Below are positions 42,844 through 55,045 of a DNA stretch of 64,000 bases, one piece after another. Source of the stretch: Crambe crambe. Lineage: Eukaryota > Porifera > Demospongiae > Poecilosclerida > Crambeidae. The DNA lies in contig OZ004584.1 of NCBI GenBank assembly GCA_963924555.1, positions 5,083,001 through 5,147,000 of the forward strand, given 5' to 3'. Within the stretch, counting starts at the first letter, position 1. Each line of letters opens with the position of its first letter. A program made the position numbers and the translations under genes. The notes beneath the pieces were generated by a model. It saw only the letters and a list, made by a program, of their open reading frames with translations. It was not told the origin of the DNA and made no database searches.

Positions 42844-45017
42844 GAGGTTAGTCTCTCTTTGGAGATTTTTATTTTATCACTGTAACTGCAGCATAAAGTA
42901 TTATTGATAATAATGATGAGATACTGGCAATGGACTAAAATTCCTATACTGGCCTTCCAGTGTACATCAAAAGAATGAAGGACTCACTTGTTGATGCAGG
43001 ACACCTCTTAACTAGCTGGCATTATTATTATGATGATTATAGGTGTGGTTTCCTGGCTGGTCGCTTTGGGACGTTATTTTTTTATAAGAATTTGCATTTG
43101 GGGATGTTTGTTTGGAGTATGGGAGTGCCCACTCTAGGAGATCAAAAGATAAAGGTGAGTATGGGAAGAGTAATCTGTTCCATCTAGTTTAGCTGTTGTA
43201 GAAGATGGCTGCACTTTGGGAGCTCATTGTTTGGAGGTTTTACTGTAGAAAGAACTGTAGAACAAGTTTGCTATTGATACTTTGTCTTATGGGAAGAAAT
43301 GTGTTCACTACTGTACTTCTGACCAACAACTTCACAGTCTATCCACCAGCGTCAATTTCCTATTCTACAACTGGAAGTGATGTTTTGGGCACAATTTTAT
43401 TTCCTTAAAGAAGCATGTATGTTGGTGTGTTGGTTACTGGTTATCTGGACTTCTAATTTATATGAAATTTCAACAACTTCTTGATAAATAATACTGTATA
43501 GCTGGAAATATTGACAGGAATTATATTATACGATTTTCTCATAAAAATCCCAATGACGCGACGGTGCGTGTGCATTGCACATGCGTGCTGTGTACATATA
43601 GCTAGCTAGCTACTATATCATCGATACTTTTGAGTTCTCCAGTTGTGTGAGGGGCCATTATGTCTACAAAAGCGTATGGACTTGGGAGCATAGAAGAGAG
43701 ACTGACAACAGTAGCGATCCTTATGTTGTTACTGTTCTTAAGACGGTGCAATCATTGGACGCATCCCTCAGCTGCTTGTTCTCTCTTTCTTTACAATGAT
43801 GGCCCTCTTCAACACTATCCCAGGTTAAAGGTGCTACTCCTCTGATTTACCCCAGGGAGGCCTATCAGTTTCCAAACATTCATTGACTTCTCTCCAGCAA
43901 GCTTTAAATCTTCACGGGATAAAGAGCTACACGCATCTTTATCAACCAGGACTGGATTCAGGACTGGATTCTCCTTTGGTAGAATATACTTCAGCAGAGA
44001 CATAGTATGGCAGCTGGTGTGCAATAAATGGCATGCTTAAACAGCCAAAGCGTCAAATTTCCGGCAATATACAGAGACCTTTTCCAAAAAATTCTCAGTG
44101 CATAAAAACATGGCTGATAAAAATACTAATTGCATTGCATTCAAAAACCAGTTCCCAGGTTCGGTGCAAGACTTGTTAGATATTTATAGCCTCCATTATC
44201 ATAATATCAAAAATCAAAGTTGTTTCAATAAAGTGTGTACATGCATGACCATCACAAAGTTTCTGTCTTCTTTGCTGCCATAGTGTGTGTGTTAGTATAG
44301 CTACGTCATCAGCTGTTGCTAAATAGTTGAATCTGCAGAAATATATATCACATGATCACATGAATTATTGTAGTACTCTTTCCATGGGGGGGGGGGGGGG
44401 GGGGGGGGGGGGATATTGTCTTGGGGTCTTGCAATGATATGACAGTATTTTTGTGAAATGCATTCACATAAAGTACACAAGAAAATCCTCAGAACAAAAC
44501 AAAATTTGCAGGCAGGAATGATACATCTTAGCACAAAAAATCAAATTCCCACTGAAATTTGAACACTGTCTACACTCAGAAAGTCTAATGATACTATAAC
44601 TTCATAACCATGCATCATTACCTTCTTGAATAAACCTTCCCTATCTTTGAATATCTTCCAATGCACGTTTAGCTACTGTCCTTTGTAGAATAAAGCTACA
44701 AACTCACACTAAATAGCTGCTACTCATTTTATGTTGAGTTTGCAATAATCTTCCGGACACTGTTTGTATTCTCATGAAATAGACTTTGTATTACAGTCTG
44801 ACTGGGTCACTGTTCAGGTTATGAAGTGCAGAGAAAACTTCAATGCTAGCCAGAAAAAATATATATATAATTATGTGCAATGGAATGATTCATTCCATGA
44901 AATAGGGTGATTCCCTTCTGTAAAATTTATAGTGATGACAATTCTTCCCAAGTTGTGTGTATATCTCATGTTGATATCTATCAATTTTATTCACTATTCA
45001 TGAATTTAGATTCTCAG
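42844..45017. other. Gene-poor spacer
   Basis: It holds scattered short frames, of which 43660-43845 (plus, MSTKAYGLGSIEERL) and 43815-44024 (minus, containing SREDLKLAGEKSMNVW) are unrecognised and overlap each other. 43380-43410 and 44725-44800 resemble block A/B spacer (TTTGTATTCTC.TGAAAT). A run of 27 G lies at 44386-44412. Confidence 0.45.
44386..44412. repeat. Homopolymer run of 27 G
   Basis: An uninterrupted G tract follows TCCATG. Such a tract can form G-quadruplexes and is error-prone in sequencing, so its exact length is uncertain. Confidence 0.95.
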
Positions 45018-45429
45018 GAGTGGGAGAGGAATGTCCCCATGCCCCCTACTACCAAATTTGGTAAGTAGCTAACTTACTACCATAGAAGTTCTAATGATTG
45101 TTTGTGTGTGTATGTGTGTGTGTGCAGAGTGTCATGATATAAAGGAACAAGATCCAGGAGTGTCACTTGAAGAAACTATAAATAGAATTGATGAGAAGAG
45201 GGAAATAATATGTAACTATCTCAATATATTTCCATACATATGCAACAGTTTGAAGCATAGTAGTGATGGTCTCACAGCCTTCAACCTTGCAAAGTCATAC
45301 ATGAAACAGAACCCTGTTGCCTGCTGGGAGGAGATAGTGACAATATTGTGCAGCAAACTCAAAGATTTGAGGCTAGCTAGAAAAGTAGCTGCTGCACATA
45401 GTGTAAACTTTGACAGACATTGTACATAG
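45018..45429 (+). CDS. Putative 3' exons of an unrecognised death-fold-like protein
   Basis: Exon 45018-45060 follows TTAGATTCTCAG and ends before GTAAGTAG. Exon 45128-45429 follows a GT-repeat and GTGCAG and ends in TAG. Joined they read EWERNVPMPPTTKF, then ECHDIKEQDPGVSLEE. A helical stretch follows with NPVACWEEIVTILCSKLKD and LARKVAAAH. The WEEIV..L and spaced LA..VA pattern resembles the last helices of death domains, but the first helices are not convincing. It could be the cytoplasmic tail of the gene whose membrane exon is at 42570, or a separate gene. Confidence 0.45.
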
Positions 45430-46059
45430 CTAAATTAATTCAGCCACAAATATTATTTATTCACCTTGAAATTAACTTCATTTTTTCTATATATCAATGA
45501 CTCCTTCCCCTGCTAATTTTAGAACTATGTAGCTGTGTGAGTAAGCTGTCCAAAGGTCTTTTGTTATCATGGTGAATATAATGAATTTTGATAGGGAAAG
45601 ATCCACAGTTGGAATTCAATTGAAATAAAAATGTCTAGTTAATTTCAAAATTTAAATAATTAGCTATCTCCAGTCTGTGAGTGAAGTTCCAACCTAATCA
45701 ATCTGGTTTCATAGTTATAGTCTAAACTTGGTAAGCCTGTCTCTTTAGTTCTTACGGTCTCTAATCAATTTTCCTTTACTTGTCCAATTATGATCAGACA
45801 TAGTTTTTCTACTTAATAGAGAAGGTGTGTTATTTACTCTTTCCAATAATGGCAGCCATCTTGAGAAGCAAGTGCCTGTAGACATGGCTGCTGTCGCTAT
45901 AGCAATTGCCATGGTGAAGTAAATAACACATACTCTCTATTATACTCACGCAGCTGTTCTACTTTAGGAAAAACCTATGTTCTTAGTTGTGAAGAGAGTC
46001 GCTTGCTTTTGGAGGTCAATCAAACTTAGTAAAATAGCCGAGAGTGCAAGATACCGGTG
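45430..46059. other. Spacer with a small TIR element
   Basis: GTGTGTTATTTACTCTTTCC near 45824 faces AAGTAAATAACACATACTCTC near 45917, bounding about 130 bp containing CAATAATGGCAGCCATCTTG. It is MITE-like. No gene is seen in the rest. Confidence 0.5.
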
Positions 46060-46400
46060 CAGCCACATGTTAATTGCGCATGTGCGGAGCTAGCCCCGCC
46101 TTCACAACTGCTGCTCCAGCTCATCTCTTCTCATGATTACCCTCTCCCGTTCCCAAAACCGCCCAAGCCTATGTGGGCGCATGTTAGTCTTTAAAAAAAT
46201 GTCCTTACGCTTTGTAACCTTGCTAGCTATATATTATAAAGACTAGACCACTTACAGCTAGCTAGATCAAAAGGCTTATCAAATCTGAGTTATTAGCTAG
46301 CAAGTTGTATGCTGAGTTAATTGAAGTAAGGGATATGATAGCTATGTAACTAACTACACATGCTATCATCAAGAGCTGAATATCATCGAACGGCTGCTAT
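46060..46400. repeat. Block B spacer, distal end of the segmental duplication
   Basis: It is paralogous to about 1670-1830 and 2410-2530 (GCGCATGTGCGG, CTGCTCCAGCTCATCTCTTC, AGCTATGTAACTAACTA). Homology with block A begins abruptly near 46060. Confidence 0.7.
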
Positions 46401-48139
46401 ATATCCCACCTAATACATTTACTCCCATAGAGAAAAGTGCTCTTACTGTCATTAGAACACAGCTCTGTACATTCACAATACAAAATCAGATCTTCTAAAC
46501 CTCATAATGCATCACAGGGATACTAAGTGCCTAACAGTAGGTTTACTAAGTGCCCCGGGCACTTAGTAAACCTGTGGTGGGCAGCAATTAGAAATATTGT
46601 TATGAATCCATAGTAACCAACCAACCCCGCCTGGTGGGTGTGTGTTAGAAGACTTGTCAAAAAATGGTAAAAGCTAGTTTCTCGCCTCCTGACACTAGTG
46701 AGTACCAACTAAAGCCTAGAAAAGAGTAACAAGGTACCGAAGGTAGCGTAGAAAGCTTAGTTAGTTCATATTTTTAAGCGTATAAGCTAGAAAGCCTACC
46801 TTAGTTCTGGTGATTTTCAGCTGCTGGATTTTCCGTGCACGAAGCTTTCATGGCTGACTAGCTAACTTTAGCGATTCATTTGAAGCCTTTCTAAGTTCCA
46901 AAACTATGTTGCTATGTTGCTATGTTCTAAATAAGTTAGGCAACTTGACCAACGGGATCTAAGTTATTTAGAGACCCTCGGGCCCTTGGTAGCCCCCTCG
47001 CTGCGCTCGGGTCGCTACAGCCCAGGGCCCTCGGGTCTCTAAATAACTTAGATCCCTAGGTCTCGTTGTCTAACTATTATCTAAATTCCCTCCCTTAGGG
47101 TAAAGTGCGTTTATGACTCATAAACGCACTGTTCCCCAGGCTATGAATAACAACAGTTTTAGATTTTCTGAAGCTGACTTTTGGAAGATGATAATAATGA
47201 AGATAACCTGAGATAATGATCAGATAACATTGTCATTAACTAGTTATTACTAAAGAGTCTATTTCTGTCTCTGTATTATGTTGGTAGTTTATAGCTGACT
47301 ATTGAAAGATGACTGTTGGAAGAAGATGATTATGAAAATAATGATATTATTGTCATTAACTATTACTAAAGAATCTATTTCTGTCTCTGGGTGATTGTTG
47401 GAAAATGAAGAAGTCATCTGGTATTGGGTCACAAGGAAACTTCATAGCTATTTCTTGCAATTTTCCACTGGAAGAAATTATTATCTAAGCCACATTTGGT
47501 ATTTGTTCAGTATTTTTTGGCGTCATACCTTCTGCTAGCTTAGCTAGTTCACTGTCGCTAGCAAAACAAAACGTGGGTGGAGGAACTCGTTAATAGCTGG
47601 GTGTGGTGGGCATGGGAGGAGTTTGAGTTGAGCTTCGTAGTCGTCGTAGTCTTCGCAAACGGGCTCGAGAGCACGAGGTTCTATAGAGTTGGCGTCTGAA
47701 TAACCGCACATGAATAACCGCACATCCCAGGACAGGGAGGAGCCATGGCAGGAGTTTTCGTTTTGTTTCGTAACTAAGGGGTAGCTAGCTAACTAAAACT
47801 ACAGACCGACCAATGAAATCGTGCGCCCTGGGGATATATAACAATTAGAACACGGTAGTCCTGGTGATTATGGCCAAATAAACAACCTTATCCTCGGGCT
47901 GCGCCCTCGGATTCGGTTGTTTATTGGCCATAATCACCAGACTACCGTGTTCTAACTATTACATAAAACAAATGTGTAAAAACAACCCATTTTTAGGTTA
48001 TCTGAGTTCCAAATTGGAACTCAGATAACCTAAAATAGGTTGTTTTACACATTTGTTTTACAAATTTGGAACTCAGATGACCTAAAAATGGGTCGTTTTT
48101 ACAGTGTAGGAGCTAGATGATTGTGTGTGGGCATCAGTA
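46401..48139. repeat. Insertion with a cluster of large hairpins
   Basis: It is absent from block A (which passes from about 2530 to 2545). Perfect or near-perfect hairpins lie at 46540-46572 (GGTTTACTAAGTGCCC stem), 46935-47073 (GGATCTAAGTTATTTAGAGA stem), 47846-47954 (TAGAACACGGTAGTC and GGTGATTATGGCCAA stem) and 47965-48057 (GGTTATCTGAGTTCCAAATT stem). The second and third carry CTCGCTGCGCTCG-like or CTCGGGCTGCGCCC loops. No protein gene is supported in between. Confidence 0.75.
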
Positions 48140-49446
48140 ATGTGAATTGGAAATTATGTGATGTTTCAAGCTTTGCCTGTGAAAGAAACGTTTGACAGTA
48201 AGTTATTAAAAAAATTAAATAGACTATGCATGGTTATTAGCTACGCAAACTAAATTTGCTGTTTATTGTCACAAGGTTTTCAGATTTCCATGATGGAGGG
48301 ATATCAGTATTCAATATTTTACTTCACTTTGAATAACTAAATCTAGCTATTAGCTATTTCCAAATCTAGCAGCAAATTGCTGAAGTTTTTATGATAATCT
48401 GAAATAGCTAGCCATACACCTTACAAAACTGACAAAATTAGATGAAGAAGGTGACAATAAACTATTAAGTTTGCTTGGCCTTAGCTTGGATTAGCTATTG
48501 TGGGAAGCTGAATGGCTAATGTTTGCTGGCTACAGCTATGGCAACTATAGCTAAGCCTCATTATGTTAATATTGCATGTATGGATATTAGCTACATAATT
48601 ACATATAATGGATGTATATGCTAAACAGCTCTTTAATAATTAACTAATGTCAATGTGTTATAATTAAACTACTGTTAGTTAGCTAGCTATCAATGTAAAT
48701 CATACCTATTCATTTAAAAAGCTACAGAGGTAAGTATATAGCTATAAATAGCTAGCTTAGCTACTGCTGCCTTCCAAGTTTTCTTCTATTATACTACAAA
48801 AGGTTGAGCTCAGTGAGCTGTTTTAATTTGTTCTATTAGCGTCATTCATCATTTCTTGACCATTACCTATCGTCGGCTATCTATTGTAGGCCAGTATTAC
48901 TGTAAAATATATGGGGTATTGCAGTGGGTGGAGTCCACCAAGTTGCCGGGAAAGCATGCTGCTTCATTCTAGGGTTTATTTCAGGATTCTGAGTCTGTTA
49001 GCTCTCTAGTATTTTCTAGTCCATTCGAGGCATTGAAGACTTTAACCCGTGGACTTCCATGTATACTTCATGCTGATATCTTTCATTTATATTTCCAATT
49101 AAAATATGAGGAATGGTTGACAATAGATGCATTATGGTACAACCAGTCACCGAAAGAATAGGTCTAGGTCGCTGACATTAGATCGTCGAGGTCCTCCCAC
49201 GTGATGTAAATTAGAAGTTAACTTGCCTATGGAAGTGAAAAATTGAAATTTTAAGGGGAAACAAACTTCCTATAATATGAACTTTGTCTAAGAGAAAAAC
49301 GATGAGTGGTTCGCGAGTTATTGTGGCAAACAAATAGTGCTAGAGTACACGCTAGCGCTTTCAGAACGAGGTCACTGATTATAATTATTTCTCAGGTTGA
49401 GTTCAGGCATTGATATCATGCTATAAATGTAATATGTGCTTGTCTA
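48140..49446. repeat. Block B spacer
   Basis: It is collinear with about 2540-2780, 6111-6230 and 7129-8175 of block A, lacking the insertions found there. No gene is seen. Confidence 0.7.
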
Positions 49447-49700
49447 TCAGAGAATACAATAGTACTCTCTAAGTAGGGATGGCACGGATGCTCCATCAGA
49501 GTAGTACTTAATATTTTCTTCCATAACTCCAGAATACTTACCTCCTGCAGTCAGCAACTCCTAACTTGGAGACAGAACACCTTCAATATGCTAGGACTCA
49601 AGTATGAAGAGCAGAGAACAAAGCAGTATCATTTTACAGTGACTTCGAAAATAGCCGTTTTCATCTGGTCGTTCATCATCATCATCATCATCATCATCAA
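49447..49700 (-). mobile_element. Hairpin-ended element, third subfamily
   Basis: On this strand it begins TCAGAGAATACAATAGTACT (9-bp stem with one mismatch) followed by AAGTAGGGATGG and ends in a CAT/ATC repeat at 49673-49698. The body is unrelated to the other two subfamilies. Block A lacks it: GTGCTTGTCTAT continues directly at about 8165. Confidence 0.7.
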
Positions 49701-50009
49701 ACAACTTATTTCATTCAAATTATACCAATCTACTCAGAAATGACTGTGCTATAATCCTTTACCTTTAACTCGACATGTTCAAAAATAGCACGTCATTTTC
49801 CATCTTGTTAGCTTTCAACCTACAACGAGGCAGACATTTTTATGCCCCGCCCTGTACGCGTGATTCTTGGACCTTGACTTCGCAACTGACTAGAGAACCT
49901 GTCATTAGCTTTCTCTCTTTCTCTTGATGTTGGTCTCTTGATGCTCAGAGTGTAAACCCTAGGCACTAGTATGGTTATGAATCAAGCCTTGATGCAACAG
50001 TATATCAGG
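49701..50009. other. Spacer within the block B insertion cluster
   Basis: There is no block A counterpart, no gene and no clear repeat. Direct repeats of CTCTTGATG lie near 49920-49945. Confidence 0.45.
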
Positions 50010-50740
50010 TACATATCAGTAAAGGCCTTAAAAATTATATACAAAATTAGGTCAATGGCAATCTTATAAACTGTATAGATCTTCCAAATCAGATTCATTT
50101 CGGCTCATACAATGAAATCTCCAATGAACTACATGCTACAATACGTGAAATTTAACTTTTGATAGCATCCAGTTGCCTATGATCAAATAAAAGAGCATTA
50201 CATCAAAAAAGGTGATGAATAAGTAAAGTAAAAATACGTATTTATTCTAAATAAAAAAGAGAAGTAGGGATGGCTGTGTGCAGTTCAAAAAAGCTCAGCA
50301 ACAAGAGAGTAAACTTCCGTCAAGTAACCCCTTACCCATCACCAACTACGAGGTAACTATTCCTACTTCACTCCCTTTATATCTCATCATGGGAGTGAAG
50401 TAGGAATAGTTTGCTCGTAGTTGGTGATGGGTAAGGGGTTACTTGACTGAAGTTTGCTCTCTTGTTGCTGAACTTTTTTGAACTGCACACAGCCATCCCT
50501 ACTTCTCTTTTTTATTTAGAATAAATATTTTTTCCTTTACTTGTTCATCATCTTTTTTGATGTAATGCTATCAAAAATTAAAGTTCACATATTGTAGCTA
50601 TGTAAATCATTGGAGATTTCATCATAATAATTATTGTATGAGCCAAAATGAATCTGATCTGGAAGGTCTATACAGTTTATAATAAGATTACCATTGATCT
50701 AATTTTGTATATAATTTTTTAAGGCCTTTACTGATATGTA
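50010..50740. mobile_element. 731-bp fold-back palindrome
   Basis: The arms run from TACATATCAGTAAAGGCCTT to its complement. Landmarks are CAAAATTAGGTCAATGG, CATTTCGGCTCATACAAT, ATCAAAAAAGGTGATGAATA and GAAGTAGGGATGGCTGTG with their mirrors. The centre is CTTTATATCTCATCATGG. It is related to the split fold-back arms at 38390-38713 and 42256-42345, and is inserted relative to block A. Confidence 0.85.
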
Positions 50741-51518
50741 GCGTAAGTTGTCGATTATCGACCAGCACCTATTATCGACCATCGCAGCACCAATTGTCGA
50801 CTACTTAGTATACGGAAAGTCTACGGTAGTAAACAAACATAAACGGAGCTCTAGAGAGAAAACAGGACTTCAACAGCACGTATTTATCAACTGCAGTATG
50901 AAAGTAAGTTACTAGCTGATGTTACCCATCGCCATGGCTCTGGATGATCGCGTAAAAGGTACGAAAGCTATCAACTTAAGTCAAAGTTGGTGCTTGTTTA
51001 GTGAGGACTGTATGGATAGATTATGACCGGATTCTGTAGGAATATGAAACACAGACCAATGAAGACTGTGTCCAAAAATTATCATCTGAATCCAATGAAA
51101 AGGAGAACTTCTGCAGCAGTTCCATTCCACTGTTAAATTATGAAGCAGTTTATGGTAGAAATGCTTCGTTCATTTTTTATGATGTATTTTATAGCATAAA
51201 ATAGTATAAAAGTATCTTTTAGGCCCCTAACATGTAGTGGAGCAAAGGTGAAAAAAAAGAATGGAACAGACGATGATTGATATTATGATTTTCATTGGGT
51301 GGTCAAAAATAGATGTCGGTGGTCGATCAATGATTTTTAGTTGACATAGTAGATTCAGCATACCAAAATTTCTATCCAATTGTGAGGAAAATAATTTATA
51401 TGATGTTATAGAGGATGAATTGATCTTTCCTATGGTTGTTGTTTGAGACTTTGACGACCATCGGTGAGGGAAATATGGTGCGAGGGGCAAAGTATGGTCA
51501 ATAATCGAGGTTTTACGC
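50741..51518. mobile_element. 778-bp TIR element
   Basis: The left end GCGTAAGTTGTCGATTATCG and the right end, whose complement is GCGTAAAACCTCGATTATTG, match at most positions over 24 bp. It directly abuts the fold-back to the left and the block B spacer (AAGAGTCTGATAAACTC) to the right. The minus frame at 51227-51538 crosses the right terminus and shows no transposase motif. Confidence 0.6.
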
Positions 51519-51987
51519 AAAGAGTCTGATAAACTCATAAAAAAGCTGAATTCTGGTCACTGGAAAACAGGGACAGGGGGACAAGGTGACAGGGAGTATT
51601 TTACATTACATTACATACAAGCTACGTTCTTTTCTACTCATCAATACTCTAAAGAGTCGAAGAAAAAGGAGACACTATGGAGCACAGTACTCGACTAACT
51701 TAATATTGGAAGCCATTTTTTTGATAATACACATGTGCATGTTTTTGAATCATCCAATTGTTCAAAATTATAATAATACTCAGCTAGCTCTAGATAGAGT
51801 ACAGTTGAATCACCTACGTCAATTATTAATTTAACAACCAAAAGTGATATGGGCACAATTTTTATTCCTTAACTCACACTAAAACAGCTCTCATTCCTTA
51901 TGGTAATTTATGCTGAGTTTGCAGTAATTTTCCGGATACTGTTTGTATTCTCGTGAAATTAACATTGTATTATGGCAATGGACTTCT
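51519..51987. repeat. Block B spacer
   Basis: It is paralogous to about 8925-9362 (GGACAGGGGGACAAGG, GGAGACACTATGGAGCACAG, TTTGTATTCTCGTGAAATTA). No gene is seen. Confidence 0.75.
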
Positions 51988-53250
51988 ACGGTGGCCCATA
52001 AGGGCCATGTCAAAGTAAGATTTTTCAATTTCCAAACTGAATATTTCTATTTTCTGAAATGAGTATTTCTAAAATGCACATTTCCAAAATGCGTATTTCC
52101 AAAATGCAAAATGTCTAGCTACAATTCCACTACACGGTGGAACCATACTTTGCCACTTACCTAGGCTAGCTATACATGAATAATTTTAGCCAGATAAATG
52201 GCTACTAAGCTAAAGCTACCAGTGCATATTAGTTGGAGGGTGTGGTCTCATTCAGTGTAGTTTTTTTAGAGTGATCCTGAAGAGTATGAAGGCTAGGTTT
52301 GCTGGAAAAGTGTTACACGATTCTATGTAGCTATATAGGTTGGAATTTGAAAAAGCTTGTATGCATGCTGCCTAGCTAGCTGCATGTAAGTTCATGTTTG
52401 GATCACTCTGTTTCTAATTATGTTGCTCACTCCTCTGCATTAAATATAATTTTATAAGGATACAGTTTAAGTGTGCCATCTACCCACTCCTCTGCATAGA
52501 CAGCAAGCTATATAGCTAGCTATAGTCTTTGCTATTTCCAATCTTGCCATTTCCAATCTTACCATGAAGAGCAAAATAGCAAGATTGAAAATGAAATGGT
52601 AGCTAGCTAGCTAAGATTGAAAATAACAAGATTGGAAATGGTAAGATTGGAAATGGCAAGATTAGAGATAGCAAGAATGGAAAAGTTCACTTTGCAAACT
52701 AGCATAATAGCTAATATTATGTGGAGAAGTAAGCAACATTTAGAAAGAGAGTGATTGAACTTAGGCACACAAGCTTTTCAAAACACTCCAACCTACATAA
52801 AATCATCAACTGAATGTGACCACACCCTCCAACTAGCCTATTAATTTGAGCCTGAGTTGGGTAGATTGCCATTGATGTATAGCCATGTAGCCTAGGTAGA
52901 TTTAGCTATTTATGATCTCAAAGGAACAACAGAAACAAAACTTAGGTTGATAACACTTTACCTATCTGAAATCTTTCAGTTGATGCATTATAGATAAACA
53001 TTTTTAGTCATGTTAATTAGTAGTTATATGCATAAACCTAGTATCCAGGGGAGGCTGCATTGCCTATAGTCTCTATAAATTGGTATACCCAACAAGACTA
53101 CCTATCAACTACTATCTATGTGCATGCATGTTTTCAGAATCTTATCGATTTTGGAAATATACATTTTAGAAATACTCATTTCAGAAAATAGAAATGTTCA
53201 GTTTGGAAATTGAAAATTCTTACTTTGACATGGCCCTTATGGGCCACCGT
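51988..53250. mobile_element. 1263-bp TIR element with long termini and 8-bp TSD
   Basis: The ends are ACGGTGGCCCATAAGGGCCA and its complement, with inverted homology continuing for about 90 bp (CAAAGTAAGA, TTCAATTTCC, CTGAAATGAGTATTTCTAAA). The flanks GGACTTCT (51980-51987) and AGACTTCT (53251-53258) are an 8-bp target duplication with one change. Block A shows the empty site (GCAATGGACTTCTGGTGCAT at about 9350). The interior has repeated TTTCCAATCTT/AAGATTGGAAA units near 52538-52680. There is no transposase ORF. An 8-bp duplication is compatible with hAT-type integration. Confidence 0.85.
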
Positions 53251-54564
53251 AGACTTCTGGTGCATTGGCAATTCAACAAGATAGATATGTGCGTGCTAGA
53301 TCATAGACTACTCAGGGATTTTTGATTCACTGATCCATCTACTGGTAGACTCTATTTCATATCCTCGACCAAGTATAGCTCAACACTTCAAGCCTTGACT
53401 CCTGATAAATAATCATAATATACATACTCAAGAAACTTCTTCCATCTGTCCCTGCATACACATTGAAGAATGAACTCTTGCATTTATTTGTACATACATG
53501 AAACCATAAGGAGAGAAAAAAAGACCAGGAACAAGTGAGGGAAAAATATTTCCGTTATGTAGGGATGACCATTGCTCAAAAAAGTAAGGAAAAAGGGTAG
53601 GGATAAAGGATGGAAAGAGATCAATCCTTGTTCTGTAGCTATATCCAGCTAACAATCCCTATACATATACGTCAAATAGCTTCAGATTATAGTGCAGATG
53701 TGTGGAGATTGTTGGTTGAATATACACACTCAGTGTAAAATTGATATTTTCATGAGGATCTAGCTATGATAGCAATAAAGCTCATGAGTGGTCATTATAT
53801 GCTCGTAGCACAGAAGGGCAAGTGAAGCAACACAGCCTGCTTTTTTGAAAACTTTACATGTTGCATGCCCTCTTCTCATAAAGTCTATAACCCCTATCCC
53901 TTTCTCAAGCCTTGAGCTTCTTCTGGCTCTATCCTTCACATTCCTTTAGTCAAACCTTGCTCTTTTTTTGCTGCTTAGTTTTAGAGCAGTGTTCATTCAC
54001 TTCACTTTCCATCATTAGCTAAAAGTTAGCTATTTTTGCTCATATGTAGTATTTTACCTTCAGGGCTTGACGTACCAATATATCACCACTATCCAGTTTG
54101 TACACCATAGAGAGGGGCTCGCTTCGCTCGCGATCATCACTCCAAATATTATAGCAAGGAATTGAGTGATCTACGTATATAGTAGTCCTCCAAATTTTCA
54201 AATTCGAGCCACTGGATAATTAGCTAGCAATGTGCAGTTGAGTGCTTCAATACCACCGTATGGCCAGAAATATTGGCAGAGAATTTAATTTGGTGGTTTG
54301 GCAGTTGAAGACTGCAATCACCAAAATTATAATTCAACAATTGTAAAGTATTTTTTACATAGTTATAGTAAAGGTTGTCAACATTACGAGTCTGAAAATA
54401 TGACAAGGTCGATCAACAGCTGTAGCTATTGTCCTTAAGTCAGTGTCCAGATACTTTTATAGGATATGATGTCCCCTAACACAGCTTTCAACAGAGAATT
54501 CAGACACCATTGATCAATTGAGAGCAACTACTCGTGCTTACATGCATGTGCATGCTCGATGTAG
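53251..54564. repeat. Block B spacer to the promoter
   Basis: It is paralogous to about 9375-10330 and 11126-11808, without the two block A insertions. It includes the solo fold-back arm at 53430-53660 and a deleted version of the basic frame at 53870-54015. No gene is supported. Confidence 0.7.
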
Positions 54565-55045
54565 CATGCTGCACACATACGTACACGTAAGCAAGCTCGC
54601 ACATGTGCCAATGAGCATACACATTCCACCAATATTAAATGCACCAAGTTTTAAGTGAGAGCAATCTACCAAATTGCCAATATTTCCAGCCATACGATAT
54701 ATTCAGTTTGATTTCAAAATTGGCCAATTATAAATCCTTCATCCAGTAGCTACATATCTGCACAAGGTGATTGCTCCCAATAATTACAACTTGTATTTGT
54801 CATTATGTAGATTTGGTGGACATACGGATTTCATGCGAATATTCTTCATTATAATAATAATTGCAATTAAAACAAAAATACATTGCTTCTGGCTATAACA
54901 AACCTAGTAATATCACTGTATTGATCATTCACAGCTACGTAGCTGCGTAAACAATATAATAATTGCCACGATTCGACAATTGACATCCTTTCTTGTATAC
55001 ATACATACAATTCAAAATAAGCTGGCTACATAGCTTGAGTTCAAC
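54565..55045 (+). promoter_or_regulatory. Conserved 5' flank of gene B
   Basis: It is collinear with 37786-38279 and 13548-13988. It keeps TAGTAATATCACTGTATTGA, TTGCCACGATTCGACAATTG and the ACATAGCTTGAGTTCAAC stretch adjoining the ATG. It is uninterrupted by the transposon present in block A. Confidence 0.55.

Noticed and set aside
45094-45127. ATG at 45094 as start of a small secreted protein
   Set aside because: The leader is a GT-repeat ending in a splice acceptor (GTGCAG), so the frame more likely begins as an internal exon.
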